From the NCBI GenBank assembly GCA_039881045.1, contig JAYWVB010000005.1, forward strand, positions 620,001 through 684,000: a stretch of 64,000 nt of DNA, in the 5' to 3' direction. The notes under the pieces are model-generated. The model was not told where the DNA came from. It saw only the letters and a program-made list of their open reading frames with translations, and made no database searches. The stretch is from Chaetomium olivaceum. Its lineage: Eukaryota; Ascomycota; Sordariomycetes; Sordariales; Chaetomiaceae. Of the stretch, positions 24,046 through 35,194 are shown in pieces (within the stretch, counting starts at the first letter, position 1; every line of letters starts with the position of its first letter). The position numbers and the translations under genes are program-made.

Positions 24046-24683
24046 TTTTATTTGGGCTGTGACAATGCCTTCCGAAAAAATCTCGATTCCGAGCTGGCTG
24101 AAGTTGACTCAATTAGTGTTTGCGGTTGGAGATGATGAATGAGAATATGCCCGATGCAACAAGTGCGATGTGCTCTGTCTTGGTACAGTGTGGAAAATGG
24201 GGATCGCGACGCGTCAATTAAACAAATTACGTAAGGCGTGTGTGCAACGCACCAGATTAGTTATCACAACTTCACTTATGGATCAGTTTTGGGATGTGAC
24301 CTGAGTATTCGTACCGCAAGGAAATTGCCGATCAATGGCCAGAACTATGGGATCTATGAGGCGTATGCACATAAGGAAACACCCACGCGAAGCAACGGCA
24401 ACCCCACGCAAGCAAGGAATAAACCGGGAATGGCTCAAGAGTATAAATTACAGCGGGTGACCGGCCCATCCGCGTCCCAGTTAACGCCAGACATGCCCAG
24501 TTTTTGTTCCCCGCATACCCAACGTCCAGAAGCATCTGCTGCCTGCCACGAAGGATCCCCGTCTCTCAGCGAAACGACCACGTCCCCATACCCCTCGTCC
24601 CCTCGGTTTAGCCAGCTGCCGCAACCGTGATTATCCCCCGACGGCCTCCGTCATCGAAGATTTTGTACAGTGGGTGAGGCAGT
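24046..24683. other. Intergenic: CENP-X promoter and 3' flank of ADP/ATP carrier
   Basis: 638 bp; both neighbouring genes are on the minus strand. A 130-codon plus-strand ORF at 24238 has no recognisable content and is not called. Confidence 0.45.
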
Positions 24684-26195
24684 TTACTTGAAAGCCTTGC
24701 CGAACATCAGGACCTGGAGCTGGTCGTAGATGGACAGCACACCAGCACCAGCAACACCACGGAGAATGTTGGCACCAGCGCCCTTGAAGAGCGACTTGAC
24801 ACCCTCCTTGGCAACGATCTGCTGGAAGGCATCGAACGAGCTCTTGTACTTGACGGCCTCACCAGAGGTCATCATCATGCGACGACGGACGGTGTCAAGG
24901 GGGTACGAGGCGATACCGGCACCAGTGGTGACGCACCAGCCGAGCATGAAAGAGGCCAGGAAGTTGTTGGCGAGGTTGCCGACGAGGACGACCGGCTTGA
25001 TCGAGTCGTACATACCGAAGTAGAGACCACGGTAGACGACGATACCGGCGACGGAGGGACCGAAGCCACGGTACAGACCGGCGATACCGTCGGTGGCCAT
25101 GGTCTTGCGGTAGACGTCGATCAGGCCGTTGAACTGGCGGGCACCACCACCCTTGGCGGACTTGGCGTCGTTGGCAAGACGGGTACGCGCGTAGTCGAGC
25201 GAGTACACGAAAAGGAGCGAAGTGGCACCGGCAGCCTTCAAGGGGTTAGCCACTGGTCAAAGAGACAATGCGCAGGAGAAAACACTTACACCACCAGAGG
25301 CCAGGTTACCAGCCATCCACTTGGCATAGCCATCACGCTCCTTCTTGTAGCCGAACATAGCCTTGAACTTGTCACGGAAAGCGAAGTTCAGGGCCTGGGT
25401 CGGGAAGTAACGGATGACGTTGGCGGTGTTACCACGCCACAGGGCCATGAGACCCTCGTCGGCGGTGGTACGGCGGAAGCAGTCGGCAATACCATTGTAG
25501 CGGCGGTCGAGGCGGCCAGCCTTGATCATCTCATCCTAGGAGGATATCAGCACAATTCTTGGGTAGGACGTTCCAAGACCATATTTGCACGTGACACCAA
25601 GAGTTGCGATCGGCGCCCTTGTCGCAAATTGCGGCTCAAGCGATCGGAAACTAACGGAGCCAGGCAGGCCCTGGAAAACAGAGGACGTACCTGGTTCTGG
25701 ACAAGGAGCTTGATACGCTCGATGGGAGCAGCGGCGGTCTTCGAGACGGCGGCAGAGACACCACCCACTGTGGGTACAGGTCAGCAATATGTTCCGAGTT
25801 GGTGCCAACTGCGGCGCAGGAATCCTCGGCAGCGTCTATCATCGATGTGCAGCCGGCCTGGACCAAGGTGATGTTCGTTCACGTACTCAGGAAGTCGACC
25901 ACGAAGGACTGTGAGAGGATCGAGTTAGCGGAATGTTCATTTTAGTGACTGCGAAGTCGAAAACCAGGGCTTCAAGTCGATCAAGGGCCGTTTCTCCCGT
26001 GCCCCGCGCACACCCAGCGTCGCAGAAGCCACCCTTTGAAGGTATTGCCAACAATTGGCGGTTGCGATTGGGATGGCGGGGTGCACCGAGGCAAGCATCC
26101 CGACGATTCACAATGGAGCGAGCGATTTTCGATGCGTGGAATTTCGACCAACTTACCGGCATGCCCAAGATCTTGATATCCTCCTTTTTAGACAT
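24684..26195 (-). CDS. Mitochondrial ADP/ATP carrier
   Basis: Inner-membrane carrier exchanging matrix ATP for cytosolic ADP, 311 residues. Five exons: 26195-26157, 25908-25887, 25767-25691, 25535-25290 and 25235-24684; all junctions are GT-AG and in frame, and the first intron is long (248 bp). The diagnostic nucleotide-carrier motif RRRMMM is present (LDTVRRRMMMTSGEA), as are the three mitochondrial carrier P-x-D/E-x-x-K/R signatures (SKTAAAPIERIKLL, SLDYARTRLAND, SYPLDTVRRRM). The length matches fungal AAC proteins. Introns crowded in the 5' half are common for highly expressed fungal genes. Start MSKKEDIKILGMP agrees with short fungal N-termini without a cleaved presequence. Confidence 0.96.
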
Positions 26196-27695
26196 CTTGA
26201 CGGTTTGTTCAAAGACAACTTTGAAGCGAAAAGAAGGGAGTGGAGGGGGAGTCCAAGCTCTGCTGCGAGAGTCTAAGAAGATGGACGATGCAGGATGTCG
26301 CGCGAAAATAAATTCTGCGAATCTTCGGGTTTGGGGGGAGAGGGAAAAAAATTCGCAACAGGCTCGGAACAGACCTGCTTTTGAGGTGCGATTCTTGCCG
26401 GCCCCTGGTCCCGCAGGCGCACGGGCCATCCTAAATAACACCGCCACGGGTGCGCGGCAACGACTGGGCAGCATGCTCTTTTTCCAGCCTTGCCCGTGGC
26501 GCTAAGGATTTGCAATGCCGGCAAAGCCCGATGGTCCCAGTCTTTCTTGCAATCTTCAACCCGGGCGGCCGAATGGGAGTGCCTTTTGGCGAGCCACAAC
26601 GGGTCTGGATCTCAAAAATTTCCCTCACATGCGGCAAACTAAAAACCAACAGCACCTTGGTCATCGGCTTGTGTGGTTGTATTACATTGGTCAGTCACCT
26701 CGTTCACCGTTGTTTTCTATTATCAAACTTGATGTGGCCCGTCTTTACGCTCCCCCTATTCTTATCGGAAGGCCGAGTCAGGTCCATATTTTAAGACATG
26801 CTGTGGACTGACCTGACAGTGTTGCTCGCCTGAAAGGTTCCACGAGGCTAGTAACTAAAACCTCCGAGAAGTCCTCGCAACCAATCGAACTGTGCCAATT
26901 GGATCCAGGGGAAGTTTTGATGTTTCCAGGACCCGAAGTAAGAGATATCCACTGAACCGGCCCTGATCCGGGGGAGGGGAGAGCCATGTCCTGGGATTCC
27001 GAGTGCGGATGAGAGACTGTTCCTCATACCCAAATGGTCATGACCCCTCACATGCCCATTGCTTTACTTCAGCTTAAACTCCTATAAATCGGGCCAAGAG
27101 TCGAGGAAACATGCAGGTCAAGGACAGATATACACAGAAGAACCCACTCTGTGTTCTAGAGTCAAGCCCAACCAAGGCATGAATACCTGAGGGGGGTTTC
27201 CGCGTCCGTTAGCCCGTTTGAGCGATTTGCGTATGCATGTCTGCCCGAACGAGCGGATCTAGGAAAGATAAAGTGTTGCATGAGTTGAATCTTCTTGGCG
27301 AGACGGAGACTCAAGAGAACATAAGAGTCAAGCAAGGACATCCAGTTGTTTGACGGGTATCAATTCGCTACGCTGATGCGCCCGCCCATTCCCTTAAAGG
27401 GACACACTGAGCCGATAGTTATCCATGGCCCTCACAGTCTCAGCTCGGCATGGTCGACTGATTGATCATACCCTAGCCCTGGTAGGGCGGAGCCGCGGCG
27501 TTGTTCGTATCTTGATGCAATTCCAGTCTCAGGATCTGGAGCACTTCCGATCCCTATGCTACACCGACCGAGCTGCCAAATGAATCCCAATCCCAGAGAA
27601 GTAGCCGTGCCCAAATAACCGAAACCCCAAGCGAACCGCCGTTAACGAAGTCGCATTCCCGCTTGCCAGGTCTGTCGATATGATTTATGGGACGT
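26196..27695. other. 1.5 kb intergenic, no gene seen
   Basis: It contains the promoter of the ADP/ATP carrier (left) and the 3' flank of rps25 (right). No conserved ORF, RNA gene or transposon motif was recognised. Confidence 0.45.
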
Positions 27696-28121
27696 TTACT
27701 CGGCAGCGGTAACGGCACGAGCTGGGTGTTCTCGTCAGTAACTGGTTTTGTGCCAGCAATTGAACTGCGCGCAACGTACTGTAGATCTTCATCTTGCTGT
27801 GTCCCACGACCTGCTTGATCTGCCCCTTCTCCTCCAGGTCCTTGAGGCACCTCCGGGCGAGCGAGCCGTTGATCTTGAGCCTGTCGACGAGGGTGGCGAT
27901 CGTCACGAGACGGTAGGACTGGACATCCTTGTAAAGCTTGTCCGAAGTGCTCTTGTCGAGGATGACGGCGTGTTGAGCCTTGTCCTTGACTGTTCGCGGG
28001 CGAATTAGCGGCTGTCGTCAGGTCCAATGCATCGGAAGTCCGCTGTCGCGAAAAATCCCTTACCCTTCCCCTTGGACCACTTCTTCTTCTGCTTCTTCGC
28101 ACCAGCTGCTGCGGGAGCCAT
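27696..28121 (-). CDS. rps25: 40S ribosomal protein S25 (eS25)
   Basis: Small-subunit ribosomal protein, 97 residues from exons 28121-28064, 27989-27780 and 27721-27696. The N-terminus MAPAAAGAKKQKKKWSKGK, the core SYRLVTIATLVDRLKINGS and GQIKQVVGHSKMKIYTRAV are characteristic. The last exon contributes only the terminal eight residues and stop. Introns are 74 and 58 bp. It is transcribed divergently from rps5 across 279 bp, which suggests shared control of two 40S proteins. Confidence 0.95.
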
Positions 28122-28400
28122 TTTGATGGATGTTCTGGTGGTTTGGTGAAGGTTGGAGTCGGGAGTCGAACTAGAGAAGGCGGGGAGATTTTTCTGACAG
28201 AGGGCGCTGGGAGAGCTTAGGTTAACCGAGCCCTAATTAAATGGGGCGTTCTGAGTGGCTGCGGACCCGCCTCGGCCACTTCGGCGGGGCCACCAAAAAA
28301 TTCACGACCACACGCTTCAAGCCTTCTGTGTCGTCGTCCTCCACGCCAAACTTCCAATCCATCACCAACTTCAGCTTTTCAGCAGCCGACTACCGCAAAC
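28122..28400. promoter_or_regulatory. Bidirectional rps25/rps5 promoter
   Basis: Only 279 bp separate the start codons of two ribosomal protein genes. A CCCTAA motif (within GAGCCCTAATTAAA, about 28229-28242) resembles the telomere-like elements found in many fungal ribosomal protein promoters; assigning it a function is an inference. Confidence 0.6.
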
Positions 28401-29301
28401 ATGTCTGAAGGCGAAGTCGAAGTGGCCTCCTCCAGCTACGAGGTCCTCCCCAAGGAGGTCCTGGCCGAGGTTGGCAGCATCAAGCTGTTCAGTACGTCTT
28501 AGTCGCGCGCCCTCTAAATTCGACCGCAAATCGATGCACCGGCGGCAAGAGCCATCTCCGAGACCCGAGACTGACTTTGTGTCAATTGCAGACCGTTGGA
28601 GCTACGAGGATGTTGAGATCCGGGACATCTCCCTGACGTAAGACAACGACTTTCCAATTCCACGACGAAATGGACCAAATTCAATTTGGAGCGAACTTCG
28701 GGCGAGCTGCGATGACCGGAGGCTAACAACGTTTGCTTGCAGCGACTACATCCAGATCCGGTCTCCCGTCTACCTCCCTCACTCCGCCGGTCGCTATGCC
28801 GCCAAGCGGTTCCGCAAGGCCAACTGCCCCATCATTGAGCGCCTCACCAACTCTCTGATGATGCACGGCCGCAACAACGGCAAGAAGCTGATGGCTGTCC
28901 GCATCGTTGCGCATGCCTTCGAGATGTGTGAGAAATGGGAACTTGGCAGCTGAAGGAGGCACGCATTCTGACTGGTACTCTAGATCCACCTCATGACCGA
29001 CCAGAACCCCATCCAGATTGCCGTTGACGCCGTTGTCAACTGCGGACCCCGCGAAGACAGCACCCGTATCGGCTCTGCTGGTACCGTCCGGAGACAGGCC
29101 GTCGATGTCTCGCCCCTCCGCCGTGTTAACCAGGCCATTGCCCTCCTCACAACCGGTGCCCGCGAGGCCTCTTTCCGCAACGTCAAGTCGATCGCCGAGT
29201 GCCTTGCTGAGGAGCTGATCAACGCTGCCAAGGGTAGCAGCAACTCGTACGCCATCAAGAAGAAGGACGAGTTGGAGCGTGTGGCCAAGAGCAACCGGTA
29301 A
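28401..29301 (+). CDS. rps5: 40S ribosomal protein S5 (uS7), with apparent one-base insertion at third donor
   Basis: Small-subunit head protein that contacts the mRNA exit region; about 212 residues. Exons: 28401-28491, 28592-28637, 28743 to about 28925, and 28984-29301. Start MSEGEVEVASSSYEV; conserved blocks IRSPVYLPHSAGRYAAKRF, CGPREDSTRIGSAG and VDVSPLRRVNQAIALL through to VAKSNR. The third intron does not keep phase as written: the bases read GAGATGTGTGAGA, whereas GAG ATT joined to a GTGAGA donor and the TAG acceptor at 28983 would give the invariant FEIIHLM. One extra G near 28926 explains this. Since the protein is essential, a sequence error is the simplest reading. Identity is certain; this junction is not. 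Confidence 0.95.
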
Positions 29302-29683
29302 AGGGTTGTTTGGGCGGATGGCATATTGGACCGGGACGGGACGGATTTTACGGCTTTTTTTGCAGGGCTGCTTTTGCGCGTTACGGTCTGGTGGTCGCAT
29401 GGCATTCTTGTCACACAGGCACAAATAGGGCTCTCGCAAAAAAGGGAGCAAATGGTGATCTTCTGACAAGAAACGGCGTCTATGGTGCGGTGCGGTTCTG
29501 TGCTATGCTCGTAACGTGGAGTTTTGGTTTCTATCCTCTTGACTGTTCAGAATGTGAAAACAAGGAAAAAGGAAAACAACATCTGTGGTATCGCGATCTA
29601 GTCTCTATGAACGTGCCACCGAAATATGGCAATGCCCTGCAAAAGAGCAAGCAATCCACCACCGCAGATCTGCCCCCCGGCGC
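29302..29683. other. Intergenic between convergent genes
   Basis: 382 bp with the 3' ends of rps5 and of the acetyltransferase gene. Nothing else was recognised. Confidence 0.5.
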
Positions 29684-30559
29684 TCAAAGCGCATTGACCT
29701 CCGGCTCCACGTCCACCCTCAAAAACATACCCACATGCGGAATCCCCTCCTCAAACCACCGGCCCATCCCCTCATCCACCTTAAACCCGCACTTCTCCCA
29801 CACCTTCACGGCGTCCTCCTGCGCGTGGCAGCACACCAGGCCGTTCCACCGCGGCGGCAGCGCCCCCGCCTGCCGCTCCATGCCCAGGTGCTCGAACCCG
29901 CGCTCCGCGGGGCTCGGGTCGAAGTAGGTCCCGTGCGTCCGCATCCACTCGACCGCCGTCCGCACCAGCTGGCCTGCGATTCCGCGACCGCGGAATTCCT
30001 TGATCACGGCCAGCCGGCCCAGTTTAACGTAGGGCTCGAGGCCGTCGTGGAAGGTCGTCGGGCGGTCGGGGGTGAAGGTGGGCTGTTGGGTTGTGGTAGT
30101 GGTGATGGTTGACTCGATGGCGGGTGGTGGGGTTGGTTTGTCCTCTTGTGCGAAATCGGCGGAGGAGGAGCCGACCAGCTCGCCGTCGACGTACACGCCG
30201 CCGTTGAGCGGGTGCGGCGGGTGGGGGAAGGGCACGAGGCGGACGGTGCCGATCGGCACGGACTGGGTCTCGCTCTGACGGGGGCGGATGACCTCGCCGG
30301 TGTCCGGGTCGGTGACGGCGGGCGCGACCGTCTTGTTGACGGAGGCGTAGATGACCCAGTGCGCGGACCGCTGGTCGTCGGCGTCGTACTCGTTGGCCTG
30401 CGGGATCTGTTGTTCTTGCACGAAGACTTGTGTGCGCACCGTCATGGCGTCGAGGAAGGTGCGTGGGATGGAGGCCGCGTTGGGCTGCTCGTCCGGGGGA
30501 AGTGCGCGCTCCCAGTCGAGGGCCGTCGGCTCGAGGAGCGAGATGAACGGCGTCCCCAT
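29684..30559 (-). CDS. GNAT family N-acetyltransferase
   Basis: Single-exon gene, 291 residues, starting at the ATG at 30559 (MGTPFISLLEPTALDWERAL); the reading frame is open further upstream but the leader lacks protein-like sequence. The acetyl-CoA binding motif A is YVKLGRLAVIKEFRGRGIAGQLV, with R-G-R-G-I-A as the Q/R-x-x-G-x-G/A signature. The core DAMTVRTQVFVQEQQIP resembles the N-terminal part of the fold in ElaA-like and fungal GNAT proteins. A Thr/Pro-rich insertion (about residues 155-190) interrupts the domain. The substrate cannot be told from sequence. Confidence 0.85.
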   Translation of the reverse strand: MGTPFISLLEPTALDWERALPPDEQPNAASIPRTFLDAMTVRTQVFVQEQQIPQANEYDADDQRSAHWVIYASVNKTVAPAVTDPDTGEVIRPRQSETQSVPIGTVRLVPFPHPPHPLNGGVYVDGELVGSSSADFAQEDKPTPPPAIESTITTTTTQQPTFTPDRPTTFHDGLEPYVKLGRLAVIKEFRGRGIAGQLVRTAVEWMRTHGTYFDPSPAERGFEHLGMERQAGALPPRWNGLVCCHAQEDAVKVWEKCGFKVDEGMGRWFEEGIPHVGMFLRVDVEPEVNAL

Positions 30560-31070
30560 GTTGTTTGGCCTGGTTTGCTTTGCGCCTGTGTCCGTTTTGA
30601 GGTTGGTTAAACGGTGGTCGGACAAGTCCTTTTGTATTGTGCGCAATGCTTGAGTTGTTGCGTGTTTGTGGTATCGTTTAGAGGGGGTCGGCGAAGTTAT
30701 TTGCACAAGGGAGAATCGTGCCACAGCGTCTCCACTAAGGCGACCACCTCATTCATCGTTGGCTAAATTGAAGGTGCCACGGGTCGGCAGCACACAGCGC
30801 CGCCACCAGAAAAGCTGTCGCAAACATGTCGCCGCTAGTCGTCAGTCCGCGTACCTTTGCCTTTGCCGGCCGGCCCAAGCATGGCGCTGCGTCGATCGCG
30901 GGGTGTTCCGTGGCGAAGTGGACTGATCCGGGGTGGGACTGCGGGGTATGAGCTCACATTACGTCCCGTGGAACAGGTACCCGGTTTCCGGGTTCAACCA
31001 GTTACCGATAGGGAAATCACAATTACTCCTTTCAGACACATCGTAGCGACCGTTTGCAGTGCAGCTCACG
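30560..31070. promoter_or_regulatory. Divergent promoter, GNAT and SDR genes
   Basis: 511 bp between two divergent starts. No clear operator was seen. A TTTCCGGG...CCCGG-type GC-rich stretch near 30980-30995 is unremarkable. Confidence 0.4.
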
Positions 31071-31910
31071 ATGCCTAGCATCGATAACGACATCACAGGC
31101 AAGCTTGCCCTAATCACGGGAGCTTCCGGAGGGTAAATCAACTAGAACGGATACCCCACCAAAGTGCCACCAACATTAACAACACCAAACAGCATCGGAG
31201 CCGCCTGCGCCAAAGCGCTCTACCTCCAAGGTGTCAACCTCGCCCTGACCTACGCTTCCAACGAGGACAAAATTCGCGCCCTCCTAACGGAGCTCTCGTC
31301 CCTGTCTCCGGAAGGCAACCACCCAACCGCCACCCTGCACAGAGTTCATGTCGGCTCAGCCGACGAGATCGAGGAGCTCTTCAACGCCATCGCACGTGCG
31401 CACGGCCAACACGGTCCGGACATTCTCGTCTCTAACGCTGGCTATGGCAAGCGCATCCCCGACATCGCTGATATCTCCATCGACGAGTTTGACTACACCC
31501 TCAACGTCAACCTGCGGGCATCCTTCATCCTGTCCAAGCTGAGCATCCCGCACATGACGCTCCAGGGATGGGGACGCATCATTTTTGTGTCGTCGCTGGC
31601 CGCCCACGGGGGTGGCATCAACGGGTGCCACTACGCCGCCAGCAAGGCCGGGTTGCATGGCCTGATGAAGAGCCTCGCAACGAAGCATGCGAAGGACGGC
31701 ATTACGGTTAATGATGTCGCTCCCGCGATGATTGGGGAGACGGGGCTTATCCCGGATGAGAAGACTGTTGAAGGGACGGCAGGGGATGTGCGGAATATTC
31801 CTGTAGGCAGGTTGGGTACCCCAAAGGAGGTGGCTAATGTTGTGATGATGTTCTGCCAAACGGGCTATTTGACTGGGCAGAGTGTGTTGTTGAGCGGGGG
31901 ACTAAAGTGA
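31071..31910 (+). CDS. Short-chain dehydrogenase/reductase (3-oxoacyl-ACP reductase-like)
   Basis: NAD(P)-dependent oxidoreductase, 259 residues from exons 31071-31132 and 31193-31910. The 60-bp intron splits the cofactor motif, which reads TGASGGIG once joined. Catalytic residues are in place: Asn in SNAGYG, Ser in FVSSLAAHGG, and Tyr/Lys in HYAASKAG. Length and C-terminus (TGQSVLLSGGLK) fit classical FabG-like SDRs. The substrate is unknown. No other pathway gene adjoins it, so general metabolism is as likely as secondary metabolism. Confidence 0.9.
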
Positions 31911-32789
31911 GCCTTGACTCGGAGTATTTCAACATGTTAGATGCAACAATGCCTGTTCCGTAGCCTGGGTGTCGAGGAGCTGGTTTGAGTGAAGCTCATA
32001 AGGTAGTCGTGGAACGGTGGTGGAAGGTGGAGCACGTCATGTTACCGCTTTGGGCCCGCGAACAGTGCAGGCAGCCAATGAGGCGATGCGCTGTTCTTCG
32101 ACATGTGAGAGTCGTCTGAACGGAATTCACCCCCGACATAACCGTAGCCCAGCTCCGAACACTGTCAGATGGTCTCGTCTTGAGAACTTAACTGATCGTG
32201 CCAGCTGTCAGTGTTGGAAAAGTCGCCTATAAATACTCCGATAAGGTGCTTTGCTCTTTCCCCGCTGCACCTCACTCCTTCCTCCACCATCACTCTTTTC
32301 ACCACTACCCGCACGGCAACCACCCGATCTCGACACCATACTTTTCCATCGAACAAGCGACTGCAATATCCACGCGCACATATTTACACAACCGTATCAA
32401 TCACGAAGTATCAATATTCAAAGGAAACACGTCCGACGATCCGAAACCACGATTTATTGAAGAACACCACGAAATACGTTTCGTTGCGTTTACATCTCAC
32501 CGAGCTCTCACCGCTCCAAACGATTACCTCGCAAAAACAAATTATTATACAGACACGATAGCTCAATAACCATATCACATCACCCAACAACCCCTTCAGC
32601 TACCGTGCGCCAGTGCCATGGCAGCCGGAGGCGCGCTGGGAAAGATGCAACTGTGGCCGATAGTATCGGCGTAGTCGCGGCCGATGTGTCCACCATGGCC
32701 CATGGCCAAATTCTCTGTTCTTTTCTTCTACAGCCGGTGATGATGACCAAGCCAATCCTCGTAGATTTGGCAGTTTCTGAGGCTGATCG
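31911..32789. other. Gene-poor stretch with possible promoter
   Basis: 879 bp. A TATAAATAC box at about 32228 is followed by a CT-rich leader-like tract, as before many fungal genes, but no convincing coding sequence follows. It may drive a non-coding or decayed gene; this is speculative. Confidence 0.35.
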
Positions 32790-33700
32790 CAAAAACCCAT
32801 CGAAAGCAAAAAGGTGTCAGATAAAACTGACGCCACTTGATGAAATCGCGACACCCAGCAAAGCTCACTGGGAAGTTGTCATCAGGATTTTTTAACTTCC
32901 AATGCCAATGATGAAAAGGCAACCAAGTCTTCGCCTGACGGTGTCGACATGCCCTGAGGCTGTTGTGTTGGTGGGAATCTGTCAAAGCTAAGAGGCGTCA
33001 GCGAAAACTGACGCCACTTGATTGTGTTGCGAGGGTTCCTAACTGTAGTATGTCTTTCCATCATAGCATATGCTCAGAATAGCGCGGTGTTGTCATCGGG
33101 ACCTCTCACCTCATTCAATGCCGATGATGAAAGGCAACCAAGTCTTCGCTTGACAGCGCTGACACGCCCTGAGGCTGTTCACGAGGGTCTGTCAAAAGCT
33201 AAGAGGCGTCAGCCGAAACTGACGCCACTTAATTATTGTTGTGAGGGTCCCTCAACTGTAGTGTCACTTTCCATCATAGCATACGCTCAGAATAGCTCTT
33301 CTGGTGTTGTCATCGGGACCTCTCACCTTATTCAATGCCGATGATGAAAAGCAACCAAGTCTTCACCTATAATGGTGTTGACATGCTCTGAGGCAACATG
33401 CGGGTTCAGGGGGAACGAAAAGCGATGGCCTGGTGTCGAGGCCAGCAAGATCGCCGAGGGTATCTGGGGAACAGAAAGAGGTTGTCAGACAGGGCTGACA
33501 TTGTGGGCTATATGTCTTCTATCATACGTCGCTACTCAGGGTCCTTCATCGCCGAAGCTCCGAAACCTTTGTACACGAGTGGTCTTGATCATTTAGGGTT
33601 CTCACCTAAAATCTTTTCCATGGCCGATGACGAATACTGCCAGTCGTCGTGGACAATAGCCCACCGGCTCGCCAACGTCTATGGCTTCTGAGACCACAGC
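32790..33700. repeat. Degenerate tandem repeat array with a hairpin in each unit
   Basis: Three clear units and one decayed unit of about 180-280 bp. Each opens with an inverted repeat: 32813-32834 (GGTGTCAG...CTGACGCC), 32994-33015 and 33205-33226 (GGCGTCAG...CTGACGCC) with six-base loops, and a weaker copy at 33484-33499 (GTCAG...CTGAC). Units 2 and 3 also share TTTCCATCATAGCAT, and all three share GGCAACCAAGTCTTC or a one-base variant (AGCAACCAAGTCTTC in unit 3). Short ORFs cross the array but no frame stays open through it. Confidence 0.75.
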
Positions 33701-35194
33701 ATATATGGAGGGCAGATAGACTGTTGCGGCGGAGTCAGAGCGGACTTTACCGGTGTTTCACAGCCCGGGTGTCGATTGAGTAGGGAGGATGGTTGTGATG
33801 GACGCCGGTTGTGTGTCTGCTTTGGGGATTTCATGTCAGCCAAGACTCGCGGGCACAGCGAAGGGCTCTGGATCTATGCACGGAAGACGTACAGAACACT
33901 TGCTGACATGTTGTAGTCTCTAGGGCTGGCCGGGAAGATGACAACTCGAAGGCGGATGTGGAATTTGGCTGATGGTGTGTTACGGGCGACTTGGGAAGTC
34001 GGGTGAGTTCATGGGACATGATCAATCTGGGCGTCTCATGATTTAGAAGGGCTCGGCGAAGCAGGATGTATTGAGAATCGGGAACCAAGAACAGCTGCGA
34101 TGAGGAGATGGAAGAAGAAAGACCATGAAGAGAGATTGAGCGTGCGGAAAGGGGTTGCTGATGGTGCGGATTCTGGGTGGAAAAGAAATTAAACGAGTTG
34201 GAGGGTGATGGGAGCCAAATGCTGCGTTCTTAAGTCCCAGACCATATGCCCCTAGACTTTCCCCGGAAAGAATACCACGATCATATACGGAATGAACGAG
34301 GCACATTAGTCTAGGAGGGGACTTCACCGTCTGGCCTCCATGGTCTGAGGATGGGAAAGTGATCAGTTCCGGTTTGTAGATGCCGCAATGGCAAGTGTGA
34401 GGCTCAGGGGTTTGAGAAGCTGCAGTAGCTTCAAATGCGATATTTGGATAGTTTGGGGGTGCTCTTGCTTCATCTATCTACTATCATGAACCGAAAGGAC
34501 GCAGGTACAACAGAGCTAGGAGCATGTACGCCACAGAGAGAGGATGGCCTTCCCTCTTAGGCTGTAATTCTAGCAAGTGCGGCTTCCTATCATAATCACT
34601 TCTGGAAATACAAGACACAGGTTCGTTTTAGCTTTCGATCAGTTGATACCAAGGCGTCAGGCAGTCATCATCCATGATTCCTATCATGGCACCTCCCACA
34701 TAGATTATCGGCCCGGGTTGCAATCCCTTAAGAGAGATCCTAAGAGAGACGAGTTTAGCAAGTCAAGACTGCTTGCCCCAGTGATGCCAGACTAGAATCC
34801 ACTGTAGCCGTAAGTATCGACGGGACGTTGCACCTCCTAAATGTAGACACTTGAACATCTGTTTTGGGGCCGAGACCAATAACTCTTGGAGTGTTACATA
34901 TCAAAACTCCATTACATCGGTTGTCTTTTTAGCTATGACATCATTCGTTTCATCCGAGCACGCCTTTGCACAATGGACAATATTGTTCAAGTATTCCCCC
35001 AGGCGTCAAAGATAATGAGAGAGTCAAGATATCAGAAACAGATGCAACTGGTTCAAAGTCTCTAGGATAGTTCTACCAGAAAAAAAATTCAAGATGCTTC
35101 CGTTTTTCAGACCACTTCTCATCCCTTCTTGTTCGCTCATTCTTTCACAGCCCCGTTGAGCAAGCCGTGGCGAGCATAACCAACCTGGCCGCAA
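33701..35194. other. Gene-poor stretch, nothing recognised
   Basis: About 1.5 kb without a supported gene. It reads as somewhat AT-rich and low in protein-like ORFs, which would fit old, mutated repeat DNA, but no transposon family was identified. The right end is the 3' flank of the gene ending at 35195. Confidence 0.4.

Noticed and set aside
32790..33344. Repeated AKRRQ/AKRCQ with dibasic sites, as in Kex2-processed repeat precursors
   Set aside because: No single frame stays open across the units and there is no signal peptide, so a secreted repeat peptide is not supported.
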